A DNA stretch of 64,000 nt from contig NZ_ATXG01000005.1 in assembly GCF_000421565.1 (NCBI RefSeq), positions 124,001-188,000 on the forward strand, written 5' to 3'. Of this stretch, positions 29,222 through 36,679 are shown in pieces (position 1 is the stretch's first letter; the number at the start of each line of letters is the position of its first letter). The notes under the pieces were generated by a model that made no database searches, was not told the origin of the DNA, and worked only from the letters and a program-made list of their open reading frames with translations. Made by a program: the position numbers and the translations under genes. The stretch is from Agromyces subbeticus DSM 16689. GTDB taxonomy: Bacteria; Actinomycetota; Actinomycetes; Actinomycetales; Microbacteriaceae.

Positions 29222-29980
29222 TCAGCGGGCGTCGACGAGCCGGGCCCCGGCGCGGGCGAGCTCACGCATCGCCGCGCTCTCGGGATCGGCGTCGGCGATG
29301 ATTCCGGTCACCGCGTCGAGCGGCAGCACCCGGTAGGGGGATGCCGCGCCGATCTTCTCGATGCTCGCGAGCACGTAGGTCTCGGCAGCCGCGCCAGCGA
29401 GCGCTCGCTTCATCGCCGCCTCCTCGGCATCGCCCGTGGTGAGCGCCGCCTCGGCCTGCACTCCAGTGACGCCGAGGAAGAAGAGGTCGGCGCGCACGTC
29501 TCTCAGCGACTCGATCGCGAGGGCGCCGCTCGCCACCATCGAGTGCCGGAAGATCTTGCCGCCGATGAGCTGCAGCTCGATCTGCTCGTGTTCGGCGAGG
29601 GCGACGGCCACCGTCGGACTGTGCGTGATGACGGTCGCGCGGAACGTGCGCGGCAGTGCGTCGACGAGCGCGAGCGCCGTGGTGCCGCCGTCGAGCAGCA
29701 CGGTGGCGCCGGGCTCGATGAGCCGCGCTGCGGCGGCCGCGACCCGGTGCTTGCTCGCCGGCTCGATGCGCGTGCGCGCGTCGTACGGTTCAATCGCCGG
29801 CGAGGCCGGGAGGGCGCCGCCGTAGACCCGCTGCAGGAGTCCGGTGGCGGCGAGCTCGCGCAGGTCGCGGCGGATCGTGTCTTCGGAGATGTCGAGCTCG
29901 CCCGCAATCTCGGCGGCCACGATGCGCCCGTCGCGGCGCAGCCGATCGAGCAACAGTTCACGGCGCTGTGCGGTCAACAT
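29222..29980 (-). CDS. DeoR family transcriptional regulator
   Basis: 252 aa from the ATG at 29980, set by AAGGAGG nine bases upstream. N-terminal DeoR helix-turn-helix (about 1-58; RIVAAEIAGELDISEDTIRR, then LLQRVYGGAL) and a C-terminal phosphosugar-sensing isomerase-like domain (about 75-245; VLLDGGTTALALVDALP, ADLFFLGVTGVQAEAALTT). Such regulators typically repress sugar or nucleoside genes and are relieved by a phosphosugar. It is divergent from the DUF4406 gene, and two TGCACGTT direct repeats lie in the shared control region. Targets beyond these are unknown. Confidence 0.88.
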   Translation of the reverse strand: MLTAQRRELLLDRLRRDGRIVAAEIAGELDISEDTIRRDLRELAATGLLQRVYGGALPASPAIEPYDARTRIEPASKHRVAAAAARLIEPGATVLLDGGTTALALVDALPRTFRATVITHSPTVAVALAEHEQIELQLIGGKIFRHSMVASGALAIESLRDVRADLFFLGVTGVQAEAALTTGDAEEAAMKRALAGAAAETYVLASIEKIGAASPYRVLPLDAVTGIIADADPESAAMRELARAGARLVDAR

Positions 29981-30017
29981 GCACGTTCCTCCTTGGTTAT
30001 TTACATTCTTGCACGTT
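29980..30017. promoter_or_regulatory. Direct repeats TGCACGTT between deoR and the DUF4406 gene
   Basis: TGCACGTT occurs at 29980-29987 and 30010-30017, exactly 30 bp (about three helical turns) apart and in the same orientation, flanking a possible -10 TACATT (30002-30007). This is the spacing expected of a cooperative DeoR-type operator; binding is inferred. Confidence 0.5.
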
Positions 30018-30029
30018 ATGGTGGGCGGC

Positions 30030-30440
30030 ATGTCGAAACCACTGCTCATTCTCATCGCCGGCCCGTACCGATCCGGCACCGACGGCGACCCCGCCCGCAT
30101 CGCCCGCAACCTCGAGCGACTCGAAGCCGCCTCCCTGCCCATCTACGAGCGCGGCCACGTGCCCATGATCGGCGAGTGGGTCGCGCTGCCCATTCTTCGC
30201 GTGGCGGCGGAAGCAGCGGTCGCAGCGCCGGATGCCGCGAGCGCGGGCACCTCGGGCGATGAGCCGCGCCCCGAGGGCGACGTGATGTACGCGACCGCCC
30301 ACCGCCTACTGCAGCACTGCGACGCCGTGCTGCGGCTCGAGGGCGCCTCGCAGGGGGCCGACCAAGACGTGCGCATCGCCGAGGCCCGGGGCATCCCCGT
30401 CTACCGCTCGATCGACGAGATCCCCTCGATCGCCGCCTGA
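30030..30440 (+). CDS. DUF4406 / nucleoside deoxyribosyltransferase-like protein
   Basis: 136 aa. Starts MSKPLLILIAGPYRSGTDGD and continues with an IYERGHVPMIGEW segment and a C-terminal CDAVLRLEGASQGADQD plus GIPVYRSIDEIP. This is the Rossmann-like fold of nucleoside 2-deoxyribosyltransferases and DUF4406 proteins, in which the AGPY/F loop binds the sugar. It is divergent from the DeoR regulator and may be its target, hinting at nucleoside or sugar chemistry. The ATG at 30030 is chosen to match the family start; an in-frame ATG at 30018 is possible. No enzymatic role is demonstrated. Confidence 0.7.
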   Translation: MSKPLLILIAGPYRSGTDGDPARIARNLERLEAASLPIYERGHVPMIGEWVALPILRVAAEAAVAAPDAASAGTSGDEPRPEGDVMYATAHRLLQHCDAVLRLEGASQGADQDVRIAEARGIPVYRSIDEIPSIAA

Positions 30441-30494
30441 CCTCCGCCTCGCCCCGCCCGCTCCGCTCGTGCTGCGCGGCCGTAGGGTTGCAGA

Positions 30495-31502
30495 GTGCAG
30501 ATCACGGTGCTCGCGGGCGGAGTCGGAGGTTCGCGCTTCGTGCGCGGCGTGCGCGAGGAGTGCGCGCGGCGCTGGCCCGACGGCGAGGGCGGCACCGAGG
30601 CATCCGTCACCGTCGTCGTGAACACCGGCGACGACCTCTGGCTCGCGGGCGTGCGCCTCATGCCCGACTTCGACTCGCTGCTCTACTCGCTCGCGGGCGT
30701 CAACGACACCGAGCGCGGCTGGGGGCGGGCCGGCGAGACCGAGCGCGTCGCGGCCGAGCTCCGCGAGTGGGGCGTGGGATGGCCGTGGTTCACGCTCGGC
30801 GATCTCGACCTCGGCACGCACCTGGCGCGCACGGCCTGGCTGCGCGGGGGACTCACGCCGAGCGAGGTCGCGCATCGCCTGCAGCGGCGCTGGCCGCTCG
30901 GCGTGCAGCTGATTCCCGCGACCGACGCCGAGGTCGACACCCACGTGCGCGTGGCCGACCCAGACGAGCTCGGCGGCGAGCGCGAGATGCACTTCCAGGA
31001 GTGGTGGACCCGCTATCGCGCCACCTTGCCGGCACTCGCCTTCCGCCAGCGCGACCTCGAGTCGGCCCGACCGGCGCCCGGGGTCGTCGAGGCCATCGTC
31101 GGTGCCGACGTCGTGCTCGTCGCGCCCTCGAACCCGGTCGTGTCGATCGGCACGATCACCGCCATCCCCGGCATCCGCGAGGCACTCGCCGAGACCTCGG
31201 CCCCGGTCGTCGGCGTCTCGCCGATCATCGGCGGCAAGGTCGTGCGCGGCATGGCCGACGCGTGCCTCACCGCGATCGGCGTCGCGACGACCGCGGAAGC
31301 CGTCGGACGCCACTACGGCGCCCGCAGCGGGGGCGGCCTGCTCGACGCCTGGCTCGTCGACGACGCGGATACCCCGGCGCTCGAGGCGCTCGAGGGCGTC
31401 GGGCTGCACGCAGCATCCGCCCCGCTCTGGATGCACGACCTCGACACCTCGGCCGCACTCGCCGGCGCCGCCATCGACCTCGGCCGGCAACTGCAGCGCT
31501 GA
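30495..31502 (+). CDS. cofD: 2-phospho-L-lactate/PEP transferase of F420 biosynthesis
   Basis: 335 aa, the normal length for CofD/FbiA. It shows the N-terminal ITVLAGGVGGSRFVRG loop, VVVNTGDDLWLAGVRLMPDFD and the VAPSNPVVSIGTI segment, which bind GDP/Fo and the phosphate. It transfers the phospholactyl or, in mycobacteria, phosphoenolpyruvyl group from the CofC product to Fo, giving F420-0 or its dehydro form. The start is GTG at 30495; TAGGGT (30483-30488) lies exactly six bases before it, so the mRNA is probably leaderless. It is separate from the cofE-cofC-fgd operon 21 kb away. No Fo synthase (fbiC) is in the window. Confidence 0.93.
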   Translation: MQITVLAGGVGGSRFVRGVREECARRWPDGEGGTEASVTVVVNTGDDLWLAGVRLMPDFDSLLYSLAGVNDTERGWGRAGETERVAAELREWGVGWPWFTLGDLDLGTHLARTAWLRGGLTPSEVAHRLQRRWPLGVQLIPATDAEVDTHVRVADPDELGGEREMHFQEWWTRYRATLPALAFRQRDLESARPAPGVVEAIVGADVVLVAPSNPVVSIGTITAIPGIREALAETSAPVVGVSPIIGGKVVRGMADACLTAIGVATTAEAVGRHYGARSGGGLLDAWLVDDADTPALEALEGVGLHAASAPLWMHDLDTSAALAGAAIDLGRQLQR

Positions 31503-31537
31503 GCGTGAGCTGACGCGGCGCGGCGCGCGGCGCGAGC

Positions 31538-31894
31538 TCAGGCGATGTAATCGGGCGTGCCGTGCGGCAGCACGGCGGCCCGGTACCGCTCGACGAGATC
31601 GCGCCAGCCGAACCCGGCCGCGAACTCGTGCGAGTGCACGGCCTCGATGAAGTGCCAGAGCAGGTACGGATGCGCACCGAGGGCGTAGAGCGCTCCGATG
31701 TCGCGAGCGGCGAAGGCATCGCGCTCCGCCGCCGTCAGCTCGTGGTCGTCGCTCGGGCGATCCGGCGCCGACGCCGCTGCCCCCGAAGCCAGCCAGACGT
31801 CGACATAGGCCGCCGGGTCGGCGACGTATGCCGCGACCTCGGCGTCGCTCATCTCGACCGCCCGCATGAACTTGTCGACCATGTACTTGCTCAT
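31538..31894 (-). CDS. LigA-like small subunit of an extradiol dioxygenase
   Basis: 118 aa. All-helical protein ending in DIGALYALGAHPYLLWHFIEAV and FGWRDLVERYRAA, resembling the alpha subunit (LigA) of protocatechuate 4,5-dioxygenase, which caps the active site of the catalytic LigB subunit. The ATG at 31894 overlaps the stop of the LigB-like gene immediately upstream (ATGA), as expected for a heteromeric enzyme. Last gene of the GntR-site-A operon. The aromatic substrate is not identifiable. Confidence 0.75.
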   Translation of the reverse strand: MSKYMVDKFMRAVEMSDAEVAAYVADPAAYVDVWLASGAAASAPDRPSDDHELTAAERDAFAARDIGALYALGAHPYLLWHFIEAVHSHEFAAGFGWRDLVERYRAAVLPHGTPDYIA

Positions 31895-32736
31895 CCGGCC
31901 CTCCACATGAAGAACGGGCTCGACGCGAAGCGCGACTCGGTCGCCTCGGCGAGCTCGGCCGGGCGGCCGCCCATCGCGGCGAGCGCGGTGATCACGTTCA
32001 CGTACTGATAGGTCACGTTGCCCGCCGCCATGATGCGGTCGTAGCGGCATCCCTCGATCGCGGCCTCGAGATCGCCGTCGCGCATCCAGCCGACCGCCAT
32101 CTCGTCGAACTCTGGGTCGGGCGAGCCCTGCCCGAGGAACTGCCGCGGGCCGCCGATGTCGGTGGCCATGTGCCCCGAGGTGATGAGCGCCACCCGCGCG
32201 TCGGACTCCCACGCCGCCACCGTGTCGCGCAAGTGCTCGCCGAGTGCCGCGAACCGGCGCGGGCTGGGCAACGGCGGCAGGGTGGAGTTCGCGTGGATCG
32301 GCACGACGGGGATGTCGAGCGCCGGCGTCAGGTACTGCAGCGGAATGATGAAGCCGTGGTCGAGCCGCCACTCGTGACTCACCGCGAAGTCGATCGCCTC
32401 GGGCAGCACCTCGCGGCCCGCGATGCGGTCGGCGAGCTCGCGGTGGCCGGCCACCTCGACGTACTCCATGCCGAAGGTGCGCACCTCGTTCTCGTAGGTG
32501 CCGTGATAGCGCTCGGCCTTGCCGACGACGAACGCGGGCGCGTTGTCGGAGAAGAACTGGCGGATGTGGTCGGTGCCGACCTCGATGATCACGTCGACGC
32601 CGAGTTCGACGATCGTGTCACCGATGCGACGGAAGTTCGCCGCGACGCCGACGAGGTCATCGGGCATCGGCTCCACCATCGCCCGCCAGAGCAGGGGGTT
32701 GTGCGGCGTCGCCGCCGCCATCACGAGTTCAGCCAT
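31891..32736 (-). CDS. LigB-type class III extradiol ring-cleavage dioxygenase, catalytic subunit
   Basis: 281 aa. Early AAATPHNPLLW supplies one of the iron-ligand histidines (residue 11-12 region), TDHIRQFF a second conserved His, and a C-terminal Glu is expected; SHEWRLDHGFIIPLQYL and ITSGHMATD match the LigB fold. Class III enzymes use Fe(II) and O2 to open catechol-, gallate- or aminophenol-type rings. Together with LigA, an amidohydrolase and a class III CoA-transferase it suggests a meta-cleavage route for an aromatic or hydroxy-heteroaromatic compound. Substrate unknown. Confidence 0.8.
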   Translation of the reverse strand: MAELVMAAATPHNPLLWRAMVEPMPDDLVGVAANFRRIGDTIVELGVDVIIEVGTDHIRQFFSDNAPAFVVGKAERYHGTYENEVRTFGMEYVEVAGHRELADRIAGREVLPEAIDFAVSHEWRLDHGFIIPLQYLTPALDIPVVPIHANSTLPPLPSPRRFAALGEHLRDTVAAWESDARVALITSGHMATDIGGPRQFLGQGSPDPEFDEMAVGWMRDGDLEAAIEGCRYDRIMAAGNVTYQYVNVITALAAMGGRPAELAEATESRFASSPFFMWRAG

Positions 32737-32770
32737 GTCGGTCCGTTCGTCGAGGTCGGATGAGTCCGGA

Positions 32771-32806
32771 TCGGATGCATCGGATGCATCGGATGCGTCG
32801 GATGCC
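32771..32806. repeat. Four tandem 9-bp repeats
   Basis: TCGGATGCA, TCGGATGCA, TCGGATGCG and TCGGATGCC in tandem in the 75-bp gap between the amidohydrolase stop and the LigB-like start. It may alter the spacing ahead of the LigB gene; no other function is visible. Confidence 0.8.
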
Positions 32807-32811
32807 GCGGG

Positions 32812-33675
32812 TCAGATGCCGAAGAGCGTGCGGGCGTTTTCGAGCAGGATCTTCTGCCGCGACTCGTCTTTGAAGGGCAGCTCGGCGAACTCCCCCATCC
32901 AGCGCTCGGCCGTCATGACCGGCCAGTCGGAGCCGAACAGCACGCGATCGGTGATGAGCGAGTCGGCGTAGCGCACGACCTCCGGCGGCAGGTACTTGGG
33001 CGCCCATCCCGAGAGGTCGAGGTAGACGTTCGACTTGTGCCACACCATCGCGAGGTTCTCGAGGTGCCACGGCCAGGCCGGGTGGGCGCTGATGATCTTG
33101 AGCTCGGGGAACTCGGCGGCGACATCGTCGATGTACGGCACCGGCCGCGCGTTCTCGAGCCGGTAGCCGCCGCCGCCCGGCGTGCCGGCACCCGCGCCGG
33201 GGAACCCCGAGTGGAACATCACGACGAGGCCGAGCTCGGCGCAGGTCTCCCAGATCGGGTAGAAGCGCCGGTCGTTCGCCAGGAACTGCTGCCGCGACGG
33301 GTTGAGCTCACCGACGCCCTTGATGCCGTACTCGGCGTGCATGCGACGGATCTCGGCGACGGCTGCCTCGCCCTTCCACGGGTCGATGCCCGCGAAGGCG
33401 ATGAAGACGTCGGGGTGGTCGGCCTGCGCCCGGCCGAGCAGGTCGTTCGGGGCACCGGGAATGCCCGAGGTCGTCTCGGAGTCGGAGTTCACGATGACGG
33501 CCATCATGCGCTGCTCGCGATACTGGTCGGCCTGCTCTGCGAACGAGACCACGGGCCGTTCGCGCCCGAAGTGCGCCGACATCTGCTGGTGGCGCCCGCC
33601 CATCGCGGCGAGGAACTCCTCGGTCTGCGGGTGCGTGTGCACGTCGATCGCGACGAGGTCGTCAGGCCGGTTCAT
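32812..33675 (-). CDS. Amidohydrolase-2 family metal-dependent hydrolase/decarboxylase
   Basis: 287 aa. A TIM-barrel of the ACMSD / LigI / LigJ group: AIDVHTHPQTEEF at the N-terminus carries the HxH metal ligands, HSGFPG a third His, IISAHPAWPWHLE a fourth, and VLFGSDWPVM the Asp. Family members decarboxylate aminocarboxymuconate semialdehyde or hydrate oxalomesaconate, that is, they act just after extradiol ring cleavage. The location next to LigAB fits this. Start ATG at 33675 overlaps the CoA-transferase stop. The specific reaction cannot be assigned. Confidence 0.85.
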   Translation of the reverse strand: MNRPDDLVAIDVHTHPQTEEFLAAMGGRHQQMSAHFGRERPVVSFAEQADQYREQRMMAVIVNSDSETTSGIPGAPNDLLGRAQADHPDVFIAFAGIDPWKGEAAVAEIRRMHAEYGIKGVGELNPSRQQFLANDRRFYPIWETCAELGLVVMFHSGFPGAGAGTPGGGGYRLENARPVPYIDDVAAEFPELKIISAHPAWPWHLENLAMVWHKSNVYLDLSGWAPKYLPPEVVRYADSLITDRVLFGSDWPVMTAERWMGEFAELPFKDESRQKILLENARTLFGI

Positions 33676-34856
33676 GCGTGGATCCCTTCGTCGGCGGTCG
33701 AGCGCGGTTCGCCCGCGGTCGAGAGGAGTTCGGCGTTGCCCTCGCCGAGCCCGGGCGCAGCGCGGTAGACGGGCCGGCCGCTGCGGCTGAACGACGTGCT
33801 GTGCACGGGCACCCGCACCGTCGAGCCATCCGCTCGCTCGAGCTCTTCGACGAGGCCCATCGAGGCGATCTGCGGATCGTCGAAGAGCTCGGCCACGGTG
33901 TTGAGCGGGCCGTGCGGAATGTCGTGCGCCTCGAGCCGGGCCAGCCAGTGGGCACGCGGATGCCGCGCGGTGATCGCCTTCAGTTCGGCATCGAGTTCGT
34001 CGTAATTGCGCACGCGGGCCTCGCGGGTCGCGAACCGGGGGTCCGCGGCGAGGTCAGGCCGCTCGAGCACCTCGAGCAGGCCGATCCAGAACTTCTCGGG
34101 CACCGACATGTGGATCACGAACGCGCCACCGTCTGAGCCCTCGCAGGCGTACGCCTGTGCCCGGCGCGGCCGCGAATCGGGGCCCGCCACCTGCCCGGTC
34201 TCGAGGTACGTCGATGCCGCCTCGGTGAGGAAGTCGATGAGCGAGCCGACCATCGAGACCTCGATGTGCTCGCCGGGGCCGTCGCCCCTGGCGTGCAGGG
34301 CGGCGAGCACCGCTTGCGCGGCCGACATGCCCGAGAGCAGGTCGGAGAAGGCCGGGCCGAGCGGACGCAGCACGTCGGCGGGCACGACCTGGCTGTACAT
34401 GCCGCCGATCGCCGAGATCACCGTGTCGTAGCTCGGCCGCGCCGCGAGCGGCCCGGTCGGGCCGAACCCCGTGAGCGAGCATGTGATGAGCCGCGGGTTG
34501 AGCTCGGCAAGCGTGTCGCGACCGAAACCGAGCCGTGCAGCGACCCCCGGCCGGAAGTTCTCGATGAGCACGTCGGCGTCGCGGGCCAGGGCCAGCAGGT
34601 CGGCGAGGCCGGCCTCGGTCTTCAGGTCGAGGGTGACGGCGCGCTTGTTGCGGTTGTACGCCGCGAACTGCGGGCTCGAGTCGCCGCCGCCCTCCCAGCG
34701 CCGCATCGGGTCGCCGCCCGGAGACTCGACCTTCACGACGTCGGCGCCCAGGTCGGCGAGCAGCTTCGCGGCGAACGGCCCCGAGATGTACTGGCCGAGT
34801 TCGATCACCCGGATGCCGGCGAGCGGGCCTCCGCGGCCGGTCGTCGTAGTGCTCAT
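33672..34856 (-). CDS. CaiB/BaiF family (class III) CoA-transferase
   Basis: 394 aa. Family markers: GIRVIELGQYISGPFAAKLLADLGADVVKVE, the NRNKRAVTLDLK loop, SLTGFGPTGP, and GPAFSDLLSGMSAA, whose Asp is the expected catalytic acylation site; EVSMVGSLIDFL lies in the C-terminal part. It moves CoA between carboxylic acids, which would activate a degradation intermediate. Encoded between the OsmC-like and amidohydrolase genes with 4-bp overlaps on both sides, hence one operon. Confidence 0.9.
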   Translation of the reverse strand: MSTTTTGRGGPLAGIRVIELGQYISGPFAAKLLADLGADVVKVESPGGDPMRRWEGGGDSSPQFAAYNRNKRAVTLDLKTEAGLADLLALARDADVLIENFRPGVAARLGFGRDTLAELNPRLITCSLTGFGPTGPLAARPSYDTVISAIGGMYSQVVPADVLRPLGPAFSDLLSGMSAAQAVLAALHARGDGPGEHIEVSMVGSLIDFLTEAASTYLETGQVAGPDSRPRRAQAYACEGSDGGAFVIHMSVPEKFWIGLLEVLERPDLAADPRFATREARVRNYDELDAELKAITARHPRAHWLARLEAHDIPHGPLNTVAELFDDPQIASMGLVEELERADGSTVRVPVHSTSFSRSGRPVYRAAPGLGEGNAELLSTAGEPRSTADEGIHA

Positions 34857-35449
34857 CTGGTCTGTTCCTCTCGGTGTTCGGATCGGAGTTCGTCGGGTCG
34901 CTCGTCGAGCACCGTGGCACCGTGATGCACGACGATCAGGTGCACGGGCACCGCCCGCGCGATCAGGGCGCTGACCGGGCAGCGGTCGACCGCCTCGCGT
35001 GCCAGCGACGTCGCGTGGTCGGCGTCCGTCTCGTCATCGACGCGCAGCTCGAGTACGAACCAGGTCGGGTGGGGCGGCACCTCGCCGACCCGGTGCTCTC
35101 CGCGCAGGTCGAGTCGAGTACGCACGTCCGCCTCGAGGCGATGCACCGGCACATCCGCCGCCGCCCAGGTCTTCGCGCACCATCCGAGCACGCAGAACGC
35201 GATCGAACTCAGGAGGTAGCGCAGCGGGCTCGGCGCCGAGTCGTGGCCGCCCCGCTCGACGGATTCGTCGGCGCGGAACTCGTGTTCGACTCGGAACTGC
35301 GTGAAGTTCGACACGGCGATCGTGTCGCGCTCGAGCCGCGCCGACACCCACGGCCGCGCGACGTGGGAGGCGCGGTCGTTCGCCGCCTCGCTCGCGATGC
35401 GCTCGAGCGACGCGCGAAGGCGGGTGCGGTCGACGAGGTCAGGCGACAT
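34853..35449 (-). CDS. OsmC-like protein
   Basis: 198 aa. OsmC/Ohr-fold protein: SPLRYLLSSIAFCVLGW contains one redox-type Cys and DRCPVSALIARAVP the second, at the positions of the peroxidatic and resolving cysteines of OsmC/Ohr. Members reduce organic hydroperoxides, but several occur as accessory proteins in aromatic degradation operons. It overlaps the alcohol dehydrogenase stop by 11 bp and the CoA-transferase start by 4 bp. A protective role against oxidised ring intermediates is plausible but inferred. Confidence 0.75.
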   Translation of the reverse strand: MSPDLVDRTRLRASLERIASEAANDRASHVARPWVSARLERDTIAVSNFTQFRVEHEFRADESVERGGHDSAPSPLRYLLSSIAFCVLGWCAKTWAAADVPVHRLEADVRTRLDLRGEHRVGEVPPHPTWFVLELRVDDETDADHATSLAREAVDRCPVSALIARAVPVHLIVVHHGATVLDERPDELRSEHREEQTR

Positions 35450-36452
35450 CGATGATCACCTTTCCGGGCGGCGCAACGGCGAAGTCGCGGTAGGCGGTCG
35501 CGATCTCGTCGAGCGGATGCCGCGAGCCGACGTGAACTGTGACCTCGCCGTGCTGCACGAGCTCGAGGGCGCGGCGCACCTGCTCGAGGTCGGCGCTCGC
35601 GACGCCGTGCAGGCGCTTGCGACGGAGGTAGAACTCGCGGGCGTCGATCTCGAGCCGCGAGTCGATCGAGGCCGCGCAGAACACGGCACGGCCGCCCCAG
35701 GCGAGCGCGGCGATGCCGGCACCGAGCAGCGCGGCGTGGCCACTGACGTCGAGCACGACGTCGAACCCCGGGGCGCCGGTCGCTTCGAGCGCCGAGGCGA
35801 GCGCAGCGGCATCCGTCGCCATGAGACGACGCACACCGTCGGCGGCTTCGATCGGCCGGCGGGATGCCGCGGTCACCTCTGCCCCGAGGTGACGCGCGTA
35901 GTCGACGGCTGCCTGCCCGAGTGTGCCGCCCGCACCGGTGACGAGCACGCGCTCGCCGGCGACGAGCCCGATGGTGTCGAGGGCGTTGATGACGATCGGC
36001 AGGCTGTGTACGGCTGCGGTCGCGAGCTCGGGTGCGAGCCGGCCGCGGGCGAAGGCGCTCGCTGCAGGCACGGCGACGTACTCGGCCGCACCGCCTTCGC
36101 GGTGCACGCCCACGACGGTCTGCGCGGCGCAATCGGCCTCGCGCGCGGCGGCGCACGCCGCGCAACTGCCGCACGGGATATTGGGCTTCACGACGACGGC
36201 CTCACCGACGCGGGCCGGGCTCACGCCGGAACCGACCGCCTCGATGACGCCAGCAGGGTCGAGCCCGAGCACTCGGGGCAGTCGGGCTGCGGCGCCCGGA
36301 CCGAGACCGGCGATGACATTGAGGTCGAGCTGGTTGACGCCGACCGTCTGCACGCGCACGAGCACCTCGCCCGCTGCTGGGACCGGGCGATCGAGGTCGT
36401 CGACGACGCTGAGGCCGTCGAGGCCATGCGAGGTGAGCAGGGCTGCGCGCAC
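35439..36452 (-). CDS. Zinc-type medium-chain alcohol dehydrogenase/quinone oxidoreductase
   Basis: 337 aa from the GTG at 36452, chosen because GAGGAAG lies six bases upstream; upstream in-frame codons cross the operator. MDR fold with GroES-like N-domain, structural-zinc cysteines in PCGSCAACAAAREADC (about residues 88-103) and a Rossmann GAGGTLGQAAV (about 148-158). The catalytic-zinc His of true alcohol dehydrogenases is not clear (LGLDPAG replaces GHE), so it may be a zinc-poor quinone oxidoreductase-like enzyme. First gene of the minus-strand operon that runs to the LigA-like gene, with GntR site A 48 bp upstream. Confidence 0.82.
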   Translation of the reverse strand: MRAALLTSHGLDGLSVVDDLDRPVPAAGEVLVRVQTVGVNQLDLNVIAGLGPGAAARLPRVLGLDPAGVIEAVGSGVSPARVGEAVVVKPNIPCGSCAACAAAREADCAAQTVVGVHREGGAAEYVAVPAASAFARGRLAPELATAAVHSLPIVINALDTIGLVAGERVLVTGAGGTLGQAAVDYARHLGAEVTAASRRPIEAADGVRRLMATDAAALASALEATGAPGFDVVLDVSGHAALLGAGIAALAWGGRAVFCAASIDSRLEIDAREFYLRRKRLHGVASADLEQVRRALELVQHGEVTVHVGSRHPLDEIATAYRDFAVAPPGKVIIDVA

Positions 36453-36499
36453 GTGCTTCCTCGATTCGTCGGGTCGACGGCATCCGTGCCATCTACTTC

Positions 36500-36514
36500 T
36501 GGATACGGTATCCA
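36500..36514. promoter_or_regulatory. GntR operator candidate, site A
   Basis: Perfect 15-bp palindrome TGGAT-ACGGT-ATCCA, 48 bp upstream of the alcohol dehydrogenase start. Identical to site B 96 bp away; related sites C, D and E lie ahead of other F420-linked units. Confidence 0.75.
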
Positions 36515-36595
36515 AAATGAGACACCGCGTCCAGAGGTGCAGCAATCGTCTCCCGAAGTCGGTCGGAAGAAAACCGTGGACACCGGTGCGCAAAT

Positions 36596-36610
36596 TGGAT
36601 ACGGTATCCA
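36596..36610. promoter_or_regulatory. GntR operator candidate, site B
   Basis: Second identical TGGAT-ACGGT-ATCCA, 69 bp upstream of the binding-protein ATG at 36680 and on its side of the divergent control region. Two operators 96 bp apart would allow looping. Confidence 0.75.
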
Positions 36611-36679
36611 TCAATTCGCGAGAGGCATCCGTTCTCCGCGGGAGCCGGCTTGCGAGTCACCCGCCAAGAATGGAGAGTC

